From positions 1 to 45,369 of the forward strand of contig JANQLT010000183.1 in assembly GCA_028280455.1 (NCBI GenBank): a stretch of 45,369 bases of DNA. The letters run 5' to 3'. Numbering within the stretch: position 1 is the first letter of the stretch; each line of letters opens with the position of its first letter. Below, piece after piece: positions 16,834 through 25,852 of the stretch. The notes beneath the pieces are model-generated. The model saw nothing but the letters and a program-made list of their open reading frames with translations. It did no database searches and was not told the DNA's origin. Source of the stretch: Kiloniellales bacterium (GTDB lineage: Bacteria > Pseudomonadota > Alphaproteobacteria > Kiloniellales > JAKSDN01). Made by a program: the position numbers and the translations under genes.

Positions 16834-16860
16834 GTTCGTCCTCCCCCGATCCGTCGTCCG

Positions 16861-17292
16861 TCACGCGACATGCTGCAGCATCGACCGGAACCGCCGCGCG
16901 AACATGGCGTCCGCCGTCGGCAGGGCCATGGCGATGTCGATGGTCACGCCGTTCGGGTCCATTACCGCGAAATGCCGCTGGCCCCAGGACGTATCACCCA
17001 TCTCGACGCAGATCTCGATGCCCTTTGCCTTCAGTTCGGCATAGGCCGCATCGACGTCCGCGACCTCCAGGCCGATGAACATGCCGCCGCGATACTCCGT
17101 CGCGAACGCCAGCGGCAGGGTCGGGAGCCCCCGCCGCAAGAAGCCGATCTGGATCGACGGCGCGCCCGGCCAGGCCACCTGCAGGTATTCGTCGCCGGCA
17201 TGTACCGTCTCGAAGCCCAGCAGGGTGTAGAAAAGCTGGGTTTCCGTCAGGTCCGGGGTGGCGATGATCGGGTATTGCGTCTTCACGTTCAT
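16861..17292 (-). CDS. VOC (glyoxalase/bleomycin-resistance) family protein
   Basis: A 143-residue vicinal-oxygen-chelate fold protein starting MNVKTQYPIIATPDLTETQ, where TPDLTETQLFYTLLGFETV is the usual first beta-alpha-beta unit. The second half has GMFIGLEVADVDAAYAELKA and RHFAVMDPNGVTIDIA, the standard C-terminal VOC repeat. It may be a small dioxygenase, an isomerase or a binding protein. A longer frame to 17346 adds an unlikely Arg-rich leader, so I chose the ATG at 17292. It is transcribed away from the WYL regulator gene 138 bases off, a common regulator-target arrangement. Confidence 0.88.
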   Translation of the reverse strand: MNVKTQYPIIATPDLTETQLFYTLLGFETVHAGDEYLQVAWPGAPSIQIGFLRRGLPTLPLAFATEYRGGMFIGLEVADVDAAYAELKAKGIEICVEMGDTSWGQRHFAVMDPNGVTIDIAMALPTADAMFARRFRSMLQHVA

Positions 17293-17430
17293 GGCCGTGC
17301 GACCTCCATGTCCGGGCAATTCGTGTTCACGATATGGTCTGGTCATACAGCCCCGCTGCTGCCAGCATGCTGTCAGCAGTCCGGCGCTAGAGTCACGAAG
17401 TCACGGGGACGCCGGCAGAAGGGGGAAGCG

Positions 17431-18111
17431 ATGCGCCGCGCCGACCGGCTGTTCCGGCTGATCCAGTACCTGCGGGGCCGCCGCCGGGCGACCACGGCGC
17501 GTGACATCGCCGAGGCGCTGGAGGTCTCGGTGCGCACGATCTACCGGGACATCGCCGACCTTGCCGCCTCGGGCGTGCCGATCGACGGCGAGGCCGGCGT
17601 CGGCTACGTGCTGCGCGGCGGCTTCGACCTGCCGCCGCTGATGTTCGACGAGCAGGAGATCGAGGCGCTGCTGCTCGGCGCGCGGATCGTCCAGAGCTGG
17701 ACGGACACCAGCCTGGCCGAGGCGGCGGCCGACGTGGTCGCCAAGGTCGAGGCGGTGATCCCCGAGCGCCTGCGCCGGCACATGGCCGAGACCGCCCTGC
17801 TGGCGCCGGAGAACCACTGGCAGGAGCCGATCGAGATCGACCTGCTGGCGCTGCGCGAGGCGCTGCGCTCCAAGCGCAAGCTGCACCTCCACTACCGCGA
17901 CGGCGAGGGCCGCGAGACGCGACGCCAGGTGCGGCCGCTCGGCTTGGCCTTCTACGGCCCGGTCTGGATCCTCGCCGCCTGGTGCGAATTGCGCGACGGC
18001 TTCCGCGCCTTCCGGCTCGACCGCATGGCTGAGCTCGACATCCTGGAGGACCGCTTCCGCGACGAGCCCGGCAAGACCCTGCACGACTACTTGAAACAAA
18101 ACCTGCAGTGA
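17431..18111 (+). CDS. YafY-type transcriptional regulator (HTH + WYL domain)
   Basis: A 226-residue regulator. Residues 1-60 are a DeoR-like winged helix (MRRADRLFRLIQYLRGRR, then ARDIAEALEVSVRTIYRDIA and GEAGVGYVLRGGFDLPPLMF). The C-terminal WYL domain has the block LALREALRSKRKLHLHYRD, then VRPLGLAFYGPVWILAAWCE and FRAFRLDRMAELDIL. WYL domains sense small ligands or nucleic acids. GGGGGAAG lies 5 bases before the ATG at 17431, which decides the start against the much longer open frame. It is divergent from the VOC gene, which it probably controls. Confidence 0.92.
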   Translation: MRRADRLFRLIQYLRGRRRATTARDIAEALEVSVRTIYRDIADLAASGVPIDGEAGVGYVLRGGFDLPPLMFDEQEIEALLLGARIVQSWTDTSLAEAAADVVAKVEAVIPERLRRHMAETALLAPENHWQEPIEIDLLALREALRSKRKLHLHYRDGEGRETRRQVRPLGLAFYGPVWILAAWCELRDGFRAFRLDRMAELDILEDRFRDEPGKTLHDYLKQNLQ

Positions 18112-18157
18112 CGATCCTGGTCGCTTCCTTCCATCCGACGCCGCCACCCGAGTCCCG

Positions 18158-19366
18158 ATGACACTTCCAATCATTCCCAACGCAGCGGCCCGCCGCTTGT
18201 TCCTGTCGTCGCAGGGGCTCTGCCGCGCGCCGAACCGCAAGCTCGACGCGGCCGGCCTGCTCGAGCTGATCGAGTCGATCGGCTTCGTCCAGCTCGACTC
18301 GATCCAGACGGTGGAGCGCGCCCACCACATGATCCTCTTCGCGCGCAACCAGACCTACCGGCACAAGCTGCTCACGCGCCTGCACGAGCGCGAGGCCGCG
18401 CTGTTCGAGAACTGGACGCACGACGCGTCGATCATCCCCTCGCGCTTCTATCCCTACTGGCAAAAGCGCTTCGCGCGCGAGCGTCGGCGCCTCAGGGAGA
18501 GCTGGCAGAAGACGCGCCGCGGCGACCATCGCGAGATCCTGCAGGCCGTGCTGGAGCGGGTGCGCGACGAGGGCCCGCTGATGGCCCGCGACTTCGAGGA
18601 CGAGAGCGGCCGCAAGAAGGCCGGCGACGGCTGGTGGGACTGGCATCCGGCAAAGACCGCGCTGGAGTACCACTGGCGCACCGGCACCCTGGCCGTGGCG
18701 CGCCGCGAGGGCTTCCAGAAGGTCTACGACCTCAGCGAAAGGGTGATCCCGGCCCGCCACCGCGAAGACGCGCCCAGCGCCGCCGAGGCGCTCGACTGGG
18801 CCTGCCGCGGCGCCTTGCAGCGCTTGGGCTTTGCCAGCTCGGGCGAGATCGCCGGCTTCTGGGGTCTGGTCACGGCGGCCGAGGCGGCCGCCTGGTGCGC
18901 CGAGCGGCTCGGCAAGGGCGAGCTGCTCGAGGTCCGCGTCGAGCAGCAGGCCGGGACCAAGCCGCGCGCCACCTACACGACCCCGGCGCTGCTCGAGCGC
19001 CTCGACGAGCCGCCCGAGCCGCCGGGCCGCCTGCGCACGCTCAGCCCCTTCGACCCGGTGCTGCGCGACCGGGCGCGCTGCGAGCGCTTGTTCGGCTTCG
19101 ACTATCGCATCGAGGTCTTCGTGCCCGAGGCGAAGCGCCGCTACGGCTACTACGTCTTCCCGCTGCTCGAAGGCGATCGCTTCGTCGGCCGCATCGACAT
19201 GAAGCACGAGCGCGCCAGCGGCCGGCTCGCCGTCAAGGGCCTCTGGCTCGAGCCCAAGGTCCGCTGGTCCAAGGGCCGCGCCGCCGCGCTGGAGTCCGAG
19301 CTGGAGCGCGTCCGCCGCTTCACCGGCGCCGAGCGGATCGTCTACGCCGACGGCTATCGGCGCTAG
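18158..19366 (+). CDS. YcaQ-like winged-helix DNA glycosylase family protein
   Basis: A 402-residue member of the HTH_42 (YcaQ/AlkX) family. The N-terminal block GFVQLDSIQTVERAHHMILF holds the Gln45-x-Asp47 pair that matches the catalytic QxD motif of the E. coli interstrand-crosslink glycosylase. WTHDASIIP, YHWRTGTLAVARREGFQKVY (winged-helix part), SPFDPVLRDRARCERLFGFDYRIE and the C-terminal GRIDMKHERASGRL follow the family pattern. It would unhook DNA interstrand crosslinks in the cytoplasm. It converges on the AraC-type gene, the two stops overlapping in a CTAG (19363-19366). Confidence 0.9.
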   Translation: MTLPIIPNAAARRLFLSSQGLCRAPNRKLDAAGLLELIESIGFVQLDSIQTVERAHHMILFARNQTYRHKLLTRLHEREAALFENWTHDASIIPSRFYPYWQKRFARERRRLRESWQKTRRGDHREILQAVLERVRDEGPLMARDFEDESGRKKAGDGWWDWHPAKTALEYHWRTGTLAVARREGFQKVYDLSERVIPARHREDAPSAAEALDWACRGALQRLGFASSGEIAGFWGLVTAAEAAAWCAERLGKGELLEVRVEQQAGTKPRATYTTPALLERLDEPPEPPGRLRTLSPFDPVLRDRARCERLFGFDYRIEVFVPEAKRRYGYYVFPLLEGDRFVGRIDMKHERASGRLAVKGLWLEPKVRWSKGRAAALESELERVRRFTGAERIVYADGYRR

Positions 19367-20154
19367 CCGGCCCGCCGCCCCATCATCGCCAGCCAGCGGC
19401 CCGGGGTCACGCCGTAGGTCTGCTTGAACTGGCGGGTCATGTGGCTCTGGTCGGCGAAGCCGCAAGACGCCGCCGCCTCGGCCAGCGTCTGGCCCTCGGT
19501 CATCAGGGCGCGGGCGCGCTCAAGGCGTCGCTGGCCGTGGTAGCGATGCGGGCTGGTGCCGAGGCAGGCGCGGAAGTGCCGGGCCAGGGCATAGCGGCCG
19601 AGGCCGCTGGCGGCTTCCAGCGCCGCCGAGCCGACCGGACGATCGGCATGCGCATCGAGGAAATCCCGGGCGCGGGCGACGGCCATGCGGTGGCGCGGAT
19701 CGCCGCGGCGTTTCGTCCAGGAGCGGTCAGCGGCGGCTAGCAGTGCGGCCAGGTCGCCCAGGGCCTGGTCGCGCTGCAGCGGCTCGAGCGGCCGCTCGAG
19801 GTCAGCGAGAAGTGTCGAGAGCAGGGCGACCAGGCGGCGGTCGCTCGAGACCGGATCGGCCAGGAAGGGCAGGCCGCCGCGCTCATCCAGAGCGGCGTGG
19901 ATCAGCGCCGGCTCGACGTAGAGGGAGCGGTAGCGGAAGCCCTGGGGCGTGCCGGCGCGGCCGTCGTGCGTCTCGTCCGGGTGCAGCACGTAGGCCTGGC
20001 CGGCCAGGCAGCGCCGCGTCGTGCCGCGGTAGCCGAAGACCTGCTCGCCGGCCAAGGTGAGGCCGATGGCGTAGCTGTCGTGGCGGTGCGGATCGAAGCC
20101 GTGGCCCGCGAAGCGCGCCTCGATGCGCTCGAGGCCGGGCTGGGCGGGCGCCAT
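19363..20154 (-). CDS. AraC family transcriptional regulator
   Basis: A 263-residue regulator with an N-terminal cupin-like ligand domain (GHGFDPHRHDSYAIGLTLAG, then GQAYVLHPDETHDG) and a C-terminal double helix-turn-helix (AALEAASGLGRYALARHFRA, then LAEAAASCGFADQSHMTRQF and GVTPGRWLAMM). I chose the ATG at 20154, which begins MAPAQPGLERIEARF. The ATG at 20247 adds 31 residues of poor character and would leave only 26 bases to the divergent LysE gene. The AraC/LysE divergent pair is common in proteobacteria; the regulator probably controls the exporter. Confidence 0.9.
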   Translation of the reverse strand: MAPAQPGLERIEARFAGHGFDPHRHDSYAIGLTLAGEQVFGYRGTTRRCLAGQAYVLHPDETHDGRAGTPQGFRYRSLYVEPALIHAALDERGGLPFLADPVSSDRRLVALLSTLLADLERPLEPLQRDQALGDLAALLAAADRSWTKRRGDPRHRMAVARARDFLDAHADRPVGSAALEAASGLGRYALARHFRACLGTSPHRYHGQRRLERARALMTEGQTLAEAAASCGFADQSHMTRQFKQTYGVTPGRWLAMMGRRAG

Positions 20155-20273
20155 CGTGATCCGGTCGCCCCCGGTCCGATCGTCCGGCCCGGGGCCGCAC
20201 GATCGTTCAATACGGCGGCGGGGTCCCTGTCCCATGATCGCGGACATGGCGAAGCATAGCAGCCCGACGCGCC

Positions 20274-20876
20274 GTGGATAACGTCCTCGCCTTCGCGCTC
20301 GCCGCCCTGGCGCTGACCGGCAGCCCGGGGCCGGCGACCCTCGGCCTGGCGGCGGCCGGCGCGGCCTTCGGCGGCGCCCGGGGCCTCGGATTCATGGCCG
20401 GGATCTGTAGCGGCATGGTCGTGGTCATGGCGGTGACCGCCAGCGGCGTCACCGGCGCGATTCTCGCCGTGCCGGGTGCCGCGCCACTGTTCGGCCTGGC
20501 CGGCGCGGCCTACATCGCCTACCTGGCTTACCGGATCGCCAGCGCGCCGCCGCTCGGCGCGGCGGCCGCCGAGCGCGCGGCGCCGTCCTACCTCGGCGGC
20601 ATCTTCTTGGCCCTGGTCAACCCCAAGGCCTATGCGGCCATGGCGGCGCTCTTCTCCGGCTTCGTGCTGGTCCCGGAGCGGCTGCTGCTGGACGCCACGG
20701 TCAAGCTGCTCGGCCTGCTGGCGATGATCGTCTGCGTCAACCTGGCCTGGCTGTTCGCCGGCGCGGCCCTGACCCGCTTCCTGCACGACCCGCGCCTGAG
20801 CCGGGCCATCAACATCGCCTTCGCGGTCCTGCTCGTCGTTTCCGTGCTGCTCACCGTGACCAGCCTGGAGCTCTAG
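20274..20876 (+). CDS. LysE family amino-acid/metabolite exporter
   Basis: A 200-residue membrane protein starting at the GTG at 20274. It has the LysE/RhtB start (LALTGSPGPATLGLAAAGAAFG), a first helix hairpin, YIAYLAYRIASAPP, LGGIFLALVNPKAYAAMAAL (the family's conserved N-P-K in mid-protein) and about six hydrophobic segments. It would export an amino acid or related solute with proton exchange; the substrate is unknown. It is transcribed away from the AraC-type gene, whose product probably regulates it. Confidence 0.9.
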   Translation: MDNVLAFALAALALTGSPGPATLGLAAAGAAFGGARGLGFMAGICSGMVVVMAVTASGVTGAILAVPGAAPLFGLAGAAYIAYLAYRIASAPPLGAAAAERAAPSYLGGIFLALVNPKAYAAMAALFSGFVLVPERLLLDATVKLLGLLAMIVCVNLAWLFAGAALTRFLHDPRLSRAINIAFAVLLVVSVLLTVTSLEL

Positions 20877-20919
20877 GGAGCCGGGTTCGCGGGCTCAGCC
20901 GATCCGCGCCGGGCCGCCA

Positions 20920-20933
20920 TTGATCGCTGTCAA
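20920..20933 (+). promoter_or_regulatory. FNR/FixK-type box upstream of the P-type ATPase gene
   Basis: TTGATCGCTGTCAA differs by one base from the consensus TTGAT-N4-ATCAA. A -10-like GATAAA lies at 20953-20958, placing a start point near 20966-20968, so the box centre would be at about -40 to -41.5, the class II activator position. Activation under low oxygen is inferred. Confidence 0.6.
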
Positions 20934-21125
20934 AGCAGGGGCCAAGCAGGCTGATAAATTCCGTCCGGCCGGTCCCCAGGTCGCGCTTGCAAGAATGGCG
21001 GCGCCGAACGATGTGGAGGACCTGGAGAGCGACCATCGTTGCGGAATAGGACGGGATCTTCCTTGGTGAAGCAGAGTCTCGACGTGTCGGGCGACGCGAC
21101 GCAGCGGCAGCCCGACGGGAACGCC

Positions 21126-23831
21126 ATGCCGTCGCAAACGCCGATCGGCGCGGCCGACTGGCACAGCCGGCCCCAGGACGACATTCTGGCGCTGCTCGAG
21201 GCCTCGAGCGACGGCCTGCCCCAGGCGGTCGCGGAAAGGCGCCTGGCGGAAGCGGGACCGAACCGCCTGACGCCGGCGCGCGCGCGGGGACCCCTCGTCC
21301 GCTTGGCGGCGCAGTTCCACAACGTGCTGATCTACGTGCTCCTGGTGGCGGCCGGCATCACGGCCGCGCTCGGTCACTGGATCGACAGCAGTGTCATCGC
21401 AGCCGTGGTCGTCGTGAACGCGGTCATCGGCTTCCTGCAGGAAGGCCGCGCGGAGCGGGCACTCGACGCCATCCGGTCGCTCCTGTCGCAAGTCGCGACG
21501 GTCTTCCGGGACGGCCGGCGGGTCACCGTGCCGGCCGAAGAGCTGGTGCCGGGCGACATCGTGGTCATCCAGTCCGGGGACAAGGTCCCGGCGGACCTGA
21601 GACTGCTCCGGGCCCGGACTCTGCGCATCCAGGAGGCGATCCTCAGCGGCGAGTCGGTGCCGGTGGACAAGTCCGTCGAGCCCGTCGGCGCGGCGGCGGC
21701 CGTCGGCGACCGGACTTGCATGGCCTTCTCCGGGACCCTGGTCACCTACGGCCAGGGCACGGGCGTCGTCGTGGCCACGGGCGACAAGAGCGAGATCGGC
21801 CAGGTCAGCGCCTTGCTCGCCAAGGTCGAGACGCTCACCACGCCACTGCTTCGCCAGATGACCACCTTCGGTCACTGGCTGACGATCGTGATCCTGCTGC
21901 TCGCGGCGGTGACCTTCGCCGTCGGTATCCTGCTCCACGGCTTCGCCGCCTCCGATATGTTCCTGGCAGCGGTCGGTCTCGCCGTCGCGGCGATTCCGGA
22001 AGGCCTGCCGGCGATCATGACCATAAGCCTGGCCATCGGCGTCGAGCGCATGGCGCGGCGCAACGCCATCATCCGGCGCTTGCCGGCCGTGGAGACCCTG
22101 GGCTCCGTCAGCGTGATCTGCTCGGACAAGACGGGCACGCTGACCCGCAACGAGATGACGGTGCGCAGCGTCGCCACGAGCCGTCAGCTTCTGGAGGTCT
22201 CCGGCGAAGGCTATCGGCCGGAAGGCGAGTTCCTGCACGCGGGTATCCCGGTGTCGCTCGACCATCACCCCCGGCTGCAGGCGCTCATGCTGGGCGCGAT
22301 TCTCTGCAGCGACGCGGACCTGCAGGCTGCGGGCGACGACTGGGACATCAGCGGCGACCCCATGGAGGCGGCGCTGCTCGTCGCGGGAATGAAGATGGCG
22401 CTCGACCCGGTCGCGGAGCGCAAGGGCTGGCCGCGGACCGACGAGATCCCCTTCGAGTCGGAGCATCGCTTCATGGCGACGCTGCACCACGATCACGAGG
22501 GCGACGGCGTCATCTACGTCAAAGGCGCGCCGGAGCGCATTCTCGACATGTGCCACCACCAGCGCGGCCCCAAGACGGATGTGCCGATCGACCGGCCCTA
22601 TTGGTCGGCGCGCATGGAAGAGATGGCGGCACGCGGCGAGCGCGTCCTCGCGCTGGCGGTCAGGGACGCGCCGATAGACAAGCAAGCCCTGACCTTCGCC
22701 GACGTCGAGGACGACCTCACGCTGCTCGGCTTGTTCGGCCTTGCCGATCCGCCGCGCGCCGAGGCCATCGACGCCGTGGCCCGCTGCCACGAGGCCGGCA
22801 TCCGGGTCAAGATGATCACCGGCGACCACGCCGGCACCGCGCGGGCGATCGCCGGCCAGCTCGGCTTGCGCAACAGCGGATCGTCGCTGACCGGCCCCGA
22901 GCTCGACGGCTTGACGCCGGACGAGCTGGTCACGCAGGTCCTGGACGTCGACGTCTTCGCGCGCACCAGCCCGGAGCACAAGCTCAAGCTGGTTCAAGCG
23001 CTGCAAGAGCGCGGCCAGACCGTGGCGATGACCGGCGACGGCGTCAACGACGCGCCGGCGCTGAAGCGCGCCGACGTCGGGGTCGCCATGGGCAAGAAGG
23101 GCTCGGAGGCGGCCAAGGAAGCCGCGGAGATGGTCCTGGCCGACGACAATTTCGCCTCCATCACCCACGCCGTGGAGGAAGGCCGCACCGTCTACGACAA
23201 TCTCAAGAAGGCCATTCTCTTCATTCTGCCGACCAACGGGGGCCAGGCCTTCACGATCATCGCCGCCATCGCCTTCGGCCATCTCTTGCCGATCACGGCG
23301 GTCCAGATCCTCTGGGTCAACATGGTCACCGCGGTGACCCTGGCGCTCGCCCTCGCCTTCGAGCCGCCCGAGGCGGAGACGATGAAGCGCACGCCGCGGC
23401 GGCCGGACGAGCCGCTGCTGTCGGGCTTCCTGGTCTGGCGGATCGCCTTCATCTCGAGCGTGCTGCTGCTCGGCGTCTTCGGCATCTTCCTCTGGCTTCA
23501 GGCGCAGGGCGCCGACGTCGAGACCGCGCGCACGGCGGCGGTCAACACCCTCGTGCTCTTCGAGGTCTTCTATCTCTTCAACGTGCGCAAGCTGCGCGCC
23601 TCGCCCTTCTCCGACCTGTTCAGCCGCGAAGCCGGAATCGCCTGGGCGGCGGCCGGCACGGTGATCTTCTTCCAGCTCCTCTTCACCTACGCGCCCTTCA
23701 TGCAGTGGCTGTTCTCCACCCGGCCGGTGGAGCTGTCGGTCTGGGCCGCCAGCATCGGCGTGGCGGCGACGATCTTCCTCCTCGTCGAGGCCGAGAAGGC
23801 CCTGCTCCGCCGGCTGGCAAAGCCGGCCTGA
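21126..23831 (+). CDS. P2-type cation-transporting ATPase
   Basis: From the ATG at 21126 this is 901 residues (a GTG at 21066 and a TTG at 21039 are alternatives). It has the cation-ATPase N-terminus, EELVPGDIVVIQSGDKVPAD (actuator), the TGES-like SGESVPVDKS, the membrane motif AAIPEGLPAIMTISLAIGV, the phosphorylation site CSDKTGTLTRNEM with Asp334, KGAPERIL (nucleotide binding), TGDGVNDAPALKRADVGVAM (hinge) and a C-terminal group of about four membrane helices. IPEGLP places it with the P2 (Ca/Na/K-like) pumps; the ion cannot be told from sequence alone. An FNR-like box upstream suggests induction at low oxygen. An MFS gene follows 148 bases later. Confidence 0.93.
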   Translation: MPSQTPIGAADWHSRPQDDILALLEASSDGLPQAVAERRLAEAGPNRLTPARARGPLVRLAAQFHNVLIYVLLVAAGITAALGHWIDSSVIAAVVVVNAVIGFLQEGRAERALDAIRSLLSQVATVFRDGRRVTVPAEELVPGDIVVIQSGDKVPADLRLLRARTLRIQEAILSGESVPVDKSVEPVGAAAAVGDRTCMAFSGTLVTYGQGTGVVVATGDKSEIGQVSALLAKVETLTTPLLRQMTTFGHWLTIVILLLAAVTFAVGILLHGFAASDMFLAAVGLAVAAIPEGLPAIMTISLAIGVERMARRNAIIRRLPAVETLGSVSVICSDKTGTLTRNEMTVRSVATSRQLLEVSGEGYRPEGEFLHAGIPVSLDHHPRLQALMLGAILCSDADLQAAGDDWDISGDPMEAALLVAGMKMALDPVAERKGWPRTDEIPFESEHRFMATLHHDHEGDGVIYVKGAPERILDMCHHQRGPKTDVPIDRPYWSARMEEMAARGERVLALAVRDAPIDKQALTFADVEDDLTLLGLFGLADPPRAEAIDAVARCHEAGIRVKMITGDHAGTARAIAGQLGLRNSGSSLTGPELDGLTPDELVTQVLDVDVFARTSPEHKLKLVQALQERGQTVAMTGDGVNDAPALKRADVGVAMGKKGSEAAKEAAEMVLADDNFASITHAVEEGRTVYDNLKKAILFILPTNGGQAFTIIAAIAFGHLLPITAVQILWVNMVTAVTLALALAFEPPEAETMKRTPRRPDEPLLSGFLVWRIAFISSVLLLGVFGIFLWLQAQGADVETARTAAVNTLVLFEVFYLFNVRKLRASPFSDLFSREAGIAWAAAGTVIFFQLLFTYAPFMQWLFSTRPVELSVWAASIGVAATIFLLVEAEKALLRRLAKPA

Positions 23832-23979
23832 GCTTTCGCCCCTCGGGCTTCCGGCCTCGTCGAGAAACCGGCGCTCCCCCCTGCCGGCGCGGGTTCTCGG
23901 GACAAAGGACCGGCGCCGCCTGCGGGACCGCTTGTGTCCGGACCCGGCCGGGGATAAGGAGGCCGGGGAGGGGAAGCGC

Positions 23980-25230
23980 TTGGCCGAGAAGTCCGCATCG
24001 TCGCCGCCTTGGGCGGTCGCCAGCATCATCGCCTCGATGGGGCTGGTGGCGGTCGGCAACGGCCTGCTCTTCGCCTTCGTGCCGGTCAAGCTGGCGGCGG
24101 AGGGCTTCGCGCCCTGGGTCGCCGGCGCGGTCATCACGGGCCTGGCGGTCGGCAGTCTCGGCGGCTGCCTGCTCACCGGCCCCCTGGTCCGCCGGGTCGG
24201 CCACGCCCGGGTCTTCGCGACCTTCGCCGCGGCGGTCAATCTCTCGGTCCTGCTGATCGCGCTGGAGACCGACCCGGCGCTCTGGATCCTGTCGCGCGCC
24301 GTCTACGGCTTCGCCGTGGCCGGGCTGTTCATCGTCAGCCAGAGCTGGCTCAACGATGCCTGCGAGAACCAGTGGCGCGGCCGGGTCATCGCGACCTTCT
24401 ACATGACCTACGTCCTGGCCATCGGCGTCGGCTCCTACATCCTCAAGTTCGTCGATGTCGACAGCCAGGAGGCGCCGCTGATCAGCATCTTCTTCGCCAC
24501 CCTGGCGATCTTCCCGGTCGGCCTGACGCGCCTGCGCACGCCGCCGCCGCCCGAGGCGGTCTCCGTCGCCGTGCGATCCGTCTGGCGGATCTCGCCGGCC
24601 GGCCTGGTCGGCTTGCTGGCGGTCGGTGGCCTGACCATGCTGGTCCAGGGCTTCGCGCCGATCTACGCCGCCGCCGTCGGCTACAGCCAGGGCGACATCG
24701 CCCTGCTGCTGTTCCTCATGCAGTTCGGCATGATCGCCGTGCAGCTTCCCCTGGGCGCGCTATCGGACCGGATCGACCGGCGCATCGTGCTGATCCTGGC
24801 GTCGCTGCTCGTCGTCGCCGGCGCGGCCACGGCGACGCAGATGGGCGGGGCGGCCCTGGCCTGGCTGATCCTGGTCTTCGCGGTCTGGAGCGGCGCGACG
24901 GAATCGATCTACGCCATCGCCAACGCCCACGCCAACGACCGCGCCGACCCGCAGTACTACGTCTCGCTCTCGAGCACGCTGCTGGTCGCCTGGTCGGTCT
25001 CCGGCATCGTCTTGCCGGCCCTGGCGACCGCCCTGACCGACACGCTGGGCCCGCGCGCCTTCATGGTCGTGGCCATGGTGGTGGCGGCGGCCTATGCCGC
25101 CTTCGTCGCCTGGCGCATGGTCCGGCGCGAGCCGGCGCCCGAAGACGACCAGGAGCCCTACCAGGCGATCAGCGCCCAAGTGCCCCACACCGCCGAGCTG
25201 GCGCCGCAGACCGAAGAGGAGCAACCCTAG
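23980..25230 (+). CDS. MFS transporter, YcaD-like
   Basis: This 416-residue carrier has about twelve hydrophobic segments. The N-half has ASIIASMGLVAVGNGLLFAF, then GSLGGCLLTGPLVRRVGHAR and ESQSWLNDA-type helix 5 sequence (VSQSWLNDACENQWRGRVIA); the C-half has QLPLGALSDRIDRRIVLILA. These are the pattern of the YcaD-type permeases. The TTG at 23980 is preferred because GGAGGGGA lies 5 bases upstream; a further TTG at 23932 lacks such a site. The last ~35 residues form an acidic tail. The substrate is unknown. It is the last high-GC gene before the AT-rich island. Confidence 0.88.
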   Translation: MAEKSASSPPWAVASIIASMGLVAVGNGLLFAFVPVKLAAEGFAPWVAGAVITGLAVGSLGGCLLTGPLVRRVGHARVFATFAAAVNLSVLLIALETDPALWILSRAVYGFAVAGLFIVSQSWLNDACENQWRGRVIATFYMTYVLAIGVGSYILKFVDVDSQEAPLISIFFATLAIFPVGLTRLRTPPPPEAVSVAVRSVWRISPAGLVGLLAVGGLTMLVQGFAPIYAAAVGYSQGDIALLLFLMQFGMIAVQLPLGALSDRIDRRIVLILASLLVVAGAATATQMGGAALAWLILVFAVWSGATESIYAIANAHANDRADPQYYVSLSSTLLVAWSVSGIVLPALATALTDTLGPRAFMVVAMVVAAAYAAFVAWRMVRREPAPEDDQEPYQAISAQVPHTAELAPQTEEEQP

Positions 25231-25312
25231 CATCTGCCGTGCGGAAGTGATCTATCTCCGAACTGCTCTACGACTGGAAAGCCGCCGCTATAGTGCGCAC
25301 AAGATCGCTGAA

Positions 25313-25852
25313 CTATTGGGCCAATTCAATTTCGGGCAGGGGAGTCGGCGTTCCGATCTTGCCCAATTGCAGATAGAGAGCTTTTGCATTGGCTATCCGT
25401 TCTCGGGTCGCTTTAGCTGGTTTCCGCAACGCTGTCTCTTCCCACGGATCAACCAGGCCTTCTGCTGCGAGGAAAGCAGCGGTTGCAGCGAGCTCCAATG
25501 CAATCGGGTCTGCACGAACTGCACTTGCGGCAAGTTGCTTTCGTCGATCAGACATTTGATGATCTGATTCACCATCAGCAGTATAGATCGAGTACATCCC
25601 TCCCCACGAGGCGATATGCTCTTGTTCTACAAGGTCTCCCAGTAGATCCGCATGCCTAATCGCGGTGGCAAGCTCCTCGCTGTAGGGCCCATAGTTGCGA
25701 TACTCGAAGGAAAATCCATCGCCTAAACCCGTGATTTCCAAGAGATAGGCGATTTTTTGCAAACGAGTGCGACCTACCACTTCACCGCCTGCATCTCTAA
25801 CGATGTCGGCAGCCCTATGCCCAGCACGCCTTACCTCACGAGGGCGCCGCAT
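25313..25852 (-). CDS. YwgA-like protein (DUF4065/Panacea-related), partner of the HD gene
   Basis: A 179-residue protein with VVGRTRLQKIAYLLEITGLG followed by FEYRNYGPYSEELATAIRHA. This matches the core of YwgA-type proteins, related in pattern to the GepA/DUF4065 (Panacea) family, which is linked to antitoxins and chaperones. The rest is helical and not recognisable. The start is certain: GGAGGT sits 6 bases before the ATG at 25852, inside the end of the HD gene, and the two genes overlap by 17 bases. Base composition is far more AT-rich than in neighbours. In Bacillus, as I recall, an HD-domain gene (ywfO) and ywgA are also neighbours. Function is unknown; a regulatory or substrate-adaptor role for the HD enzyme is a guess. 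Confidence 0.75.
   Translation of the reverse strand: MRRPREVRRAGHRAADIVRDAGGEVVGRTRLQKIAYLLEITGLGDGFSFEYRNYGPYSEELATAIRHADLLGDLVEQEHIASWGGMYSIYTADGESDHQMSDRRKQLAASAVRADPIALELAATAAFLAAEGLVDPWEETALRKPAKATRERIANAKALYLQLGKIGTPTPLPEIELAQ

Noticed and set aside
19363-19366. CTAG shared by the two convergent stops as a special site
   Set aside because: A four-base overlap of two TAG codons is simple coincidence of convergent genes.
20895-24239. 1114-codon open frame on the minus strand opposite the P-type ATPase and MFS genes
   Set aside because: It covers the two real genes in antisense with Arg/Gly/Asp/His-rich sequence and no domain; it is a shadow of the high-GC coding frames.
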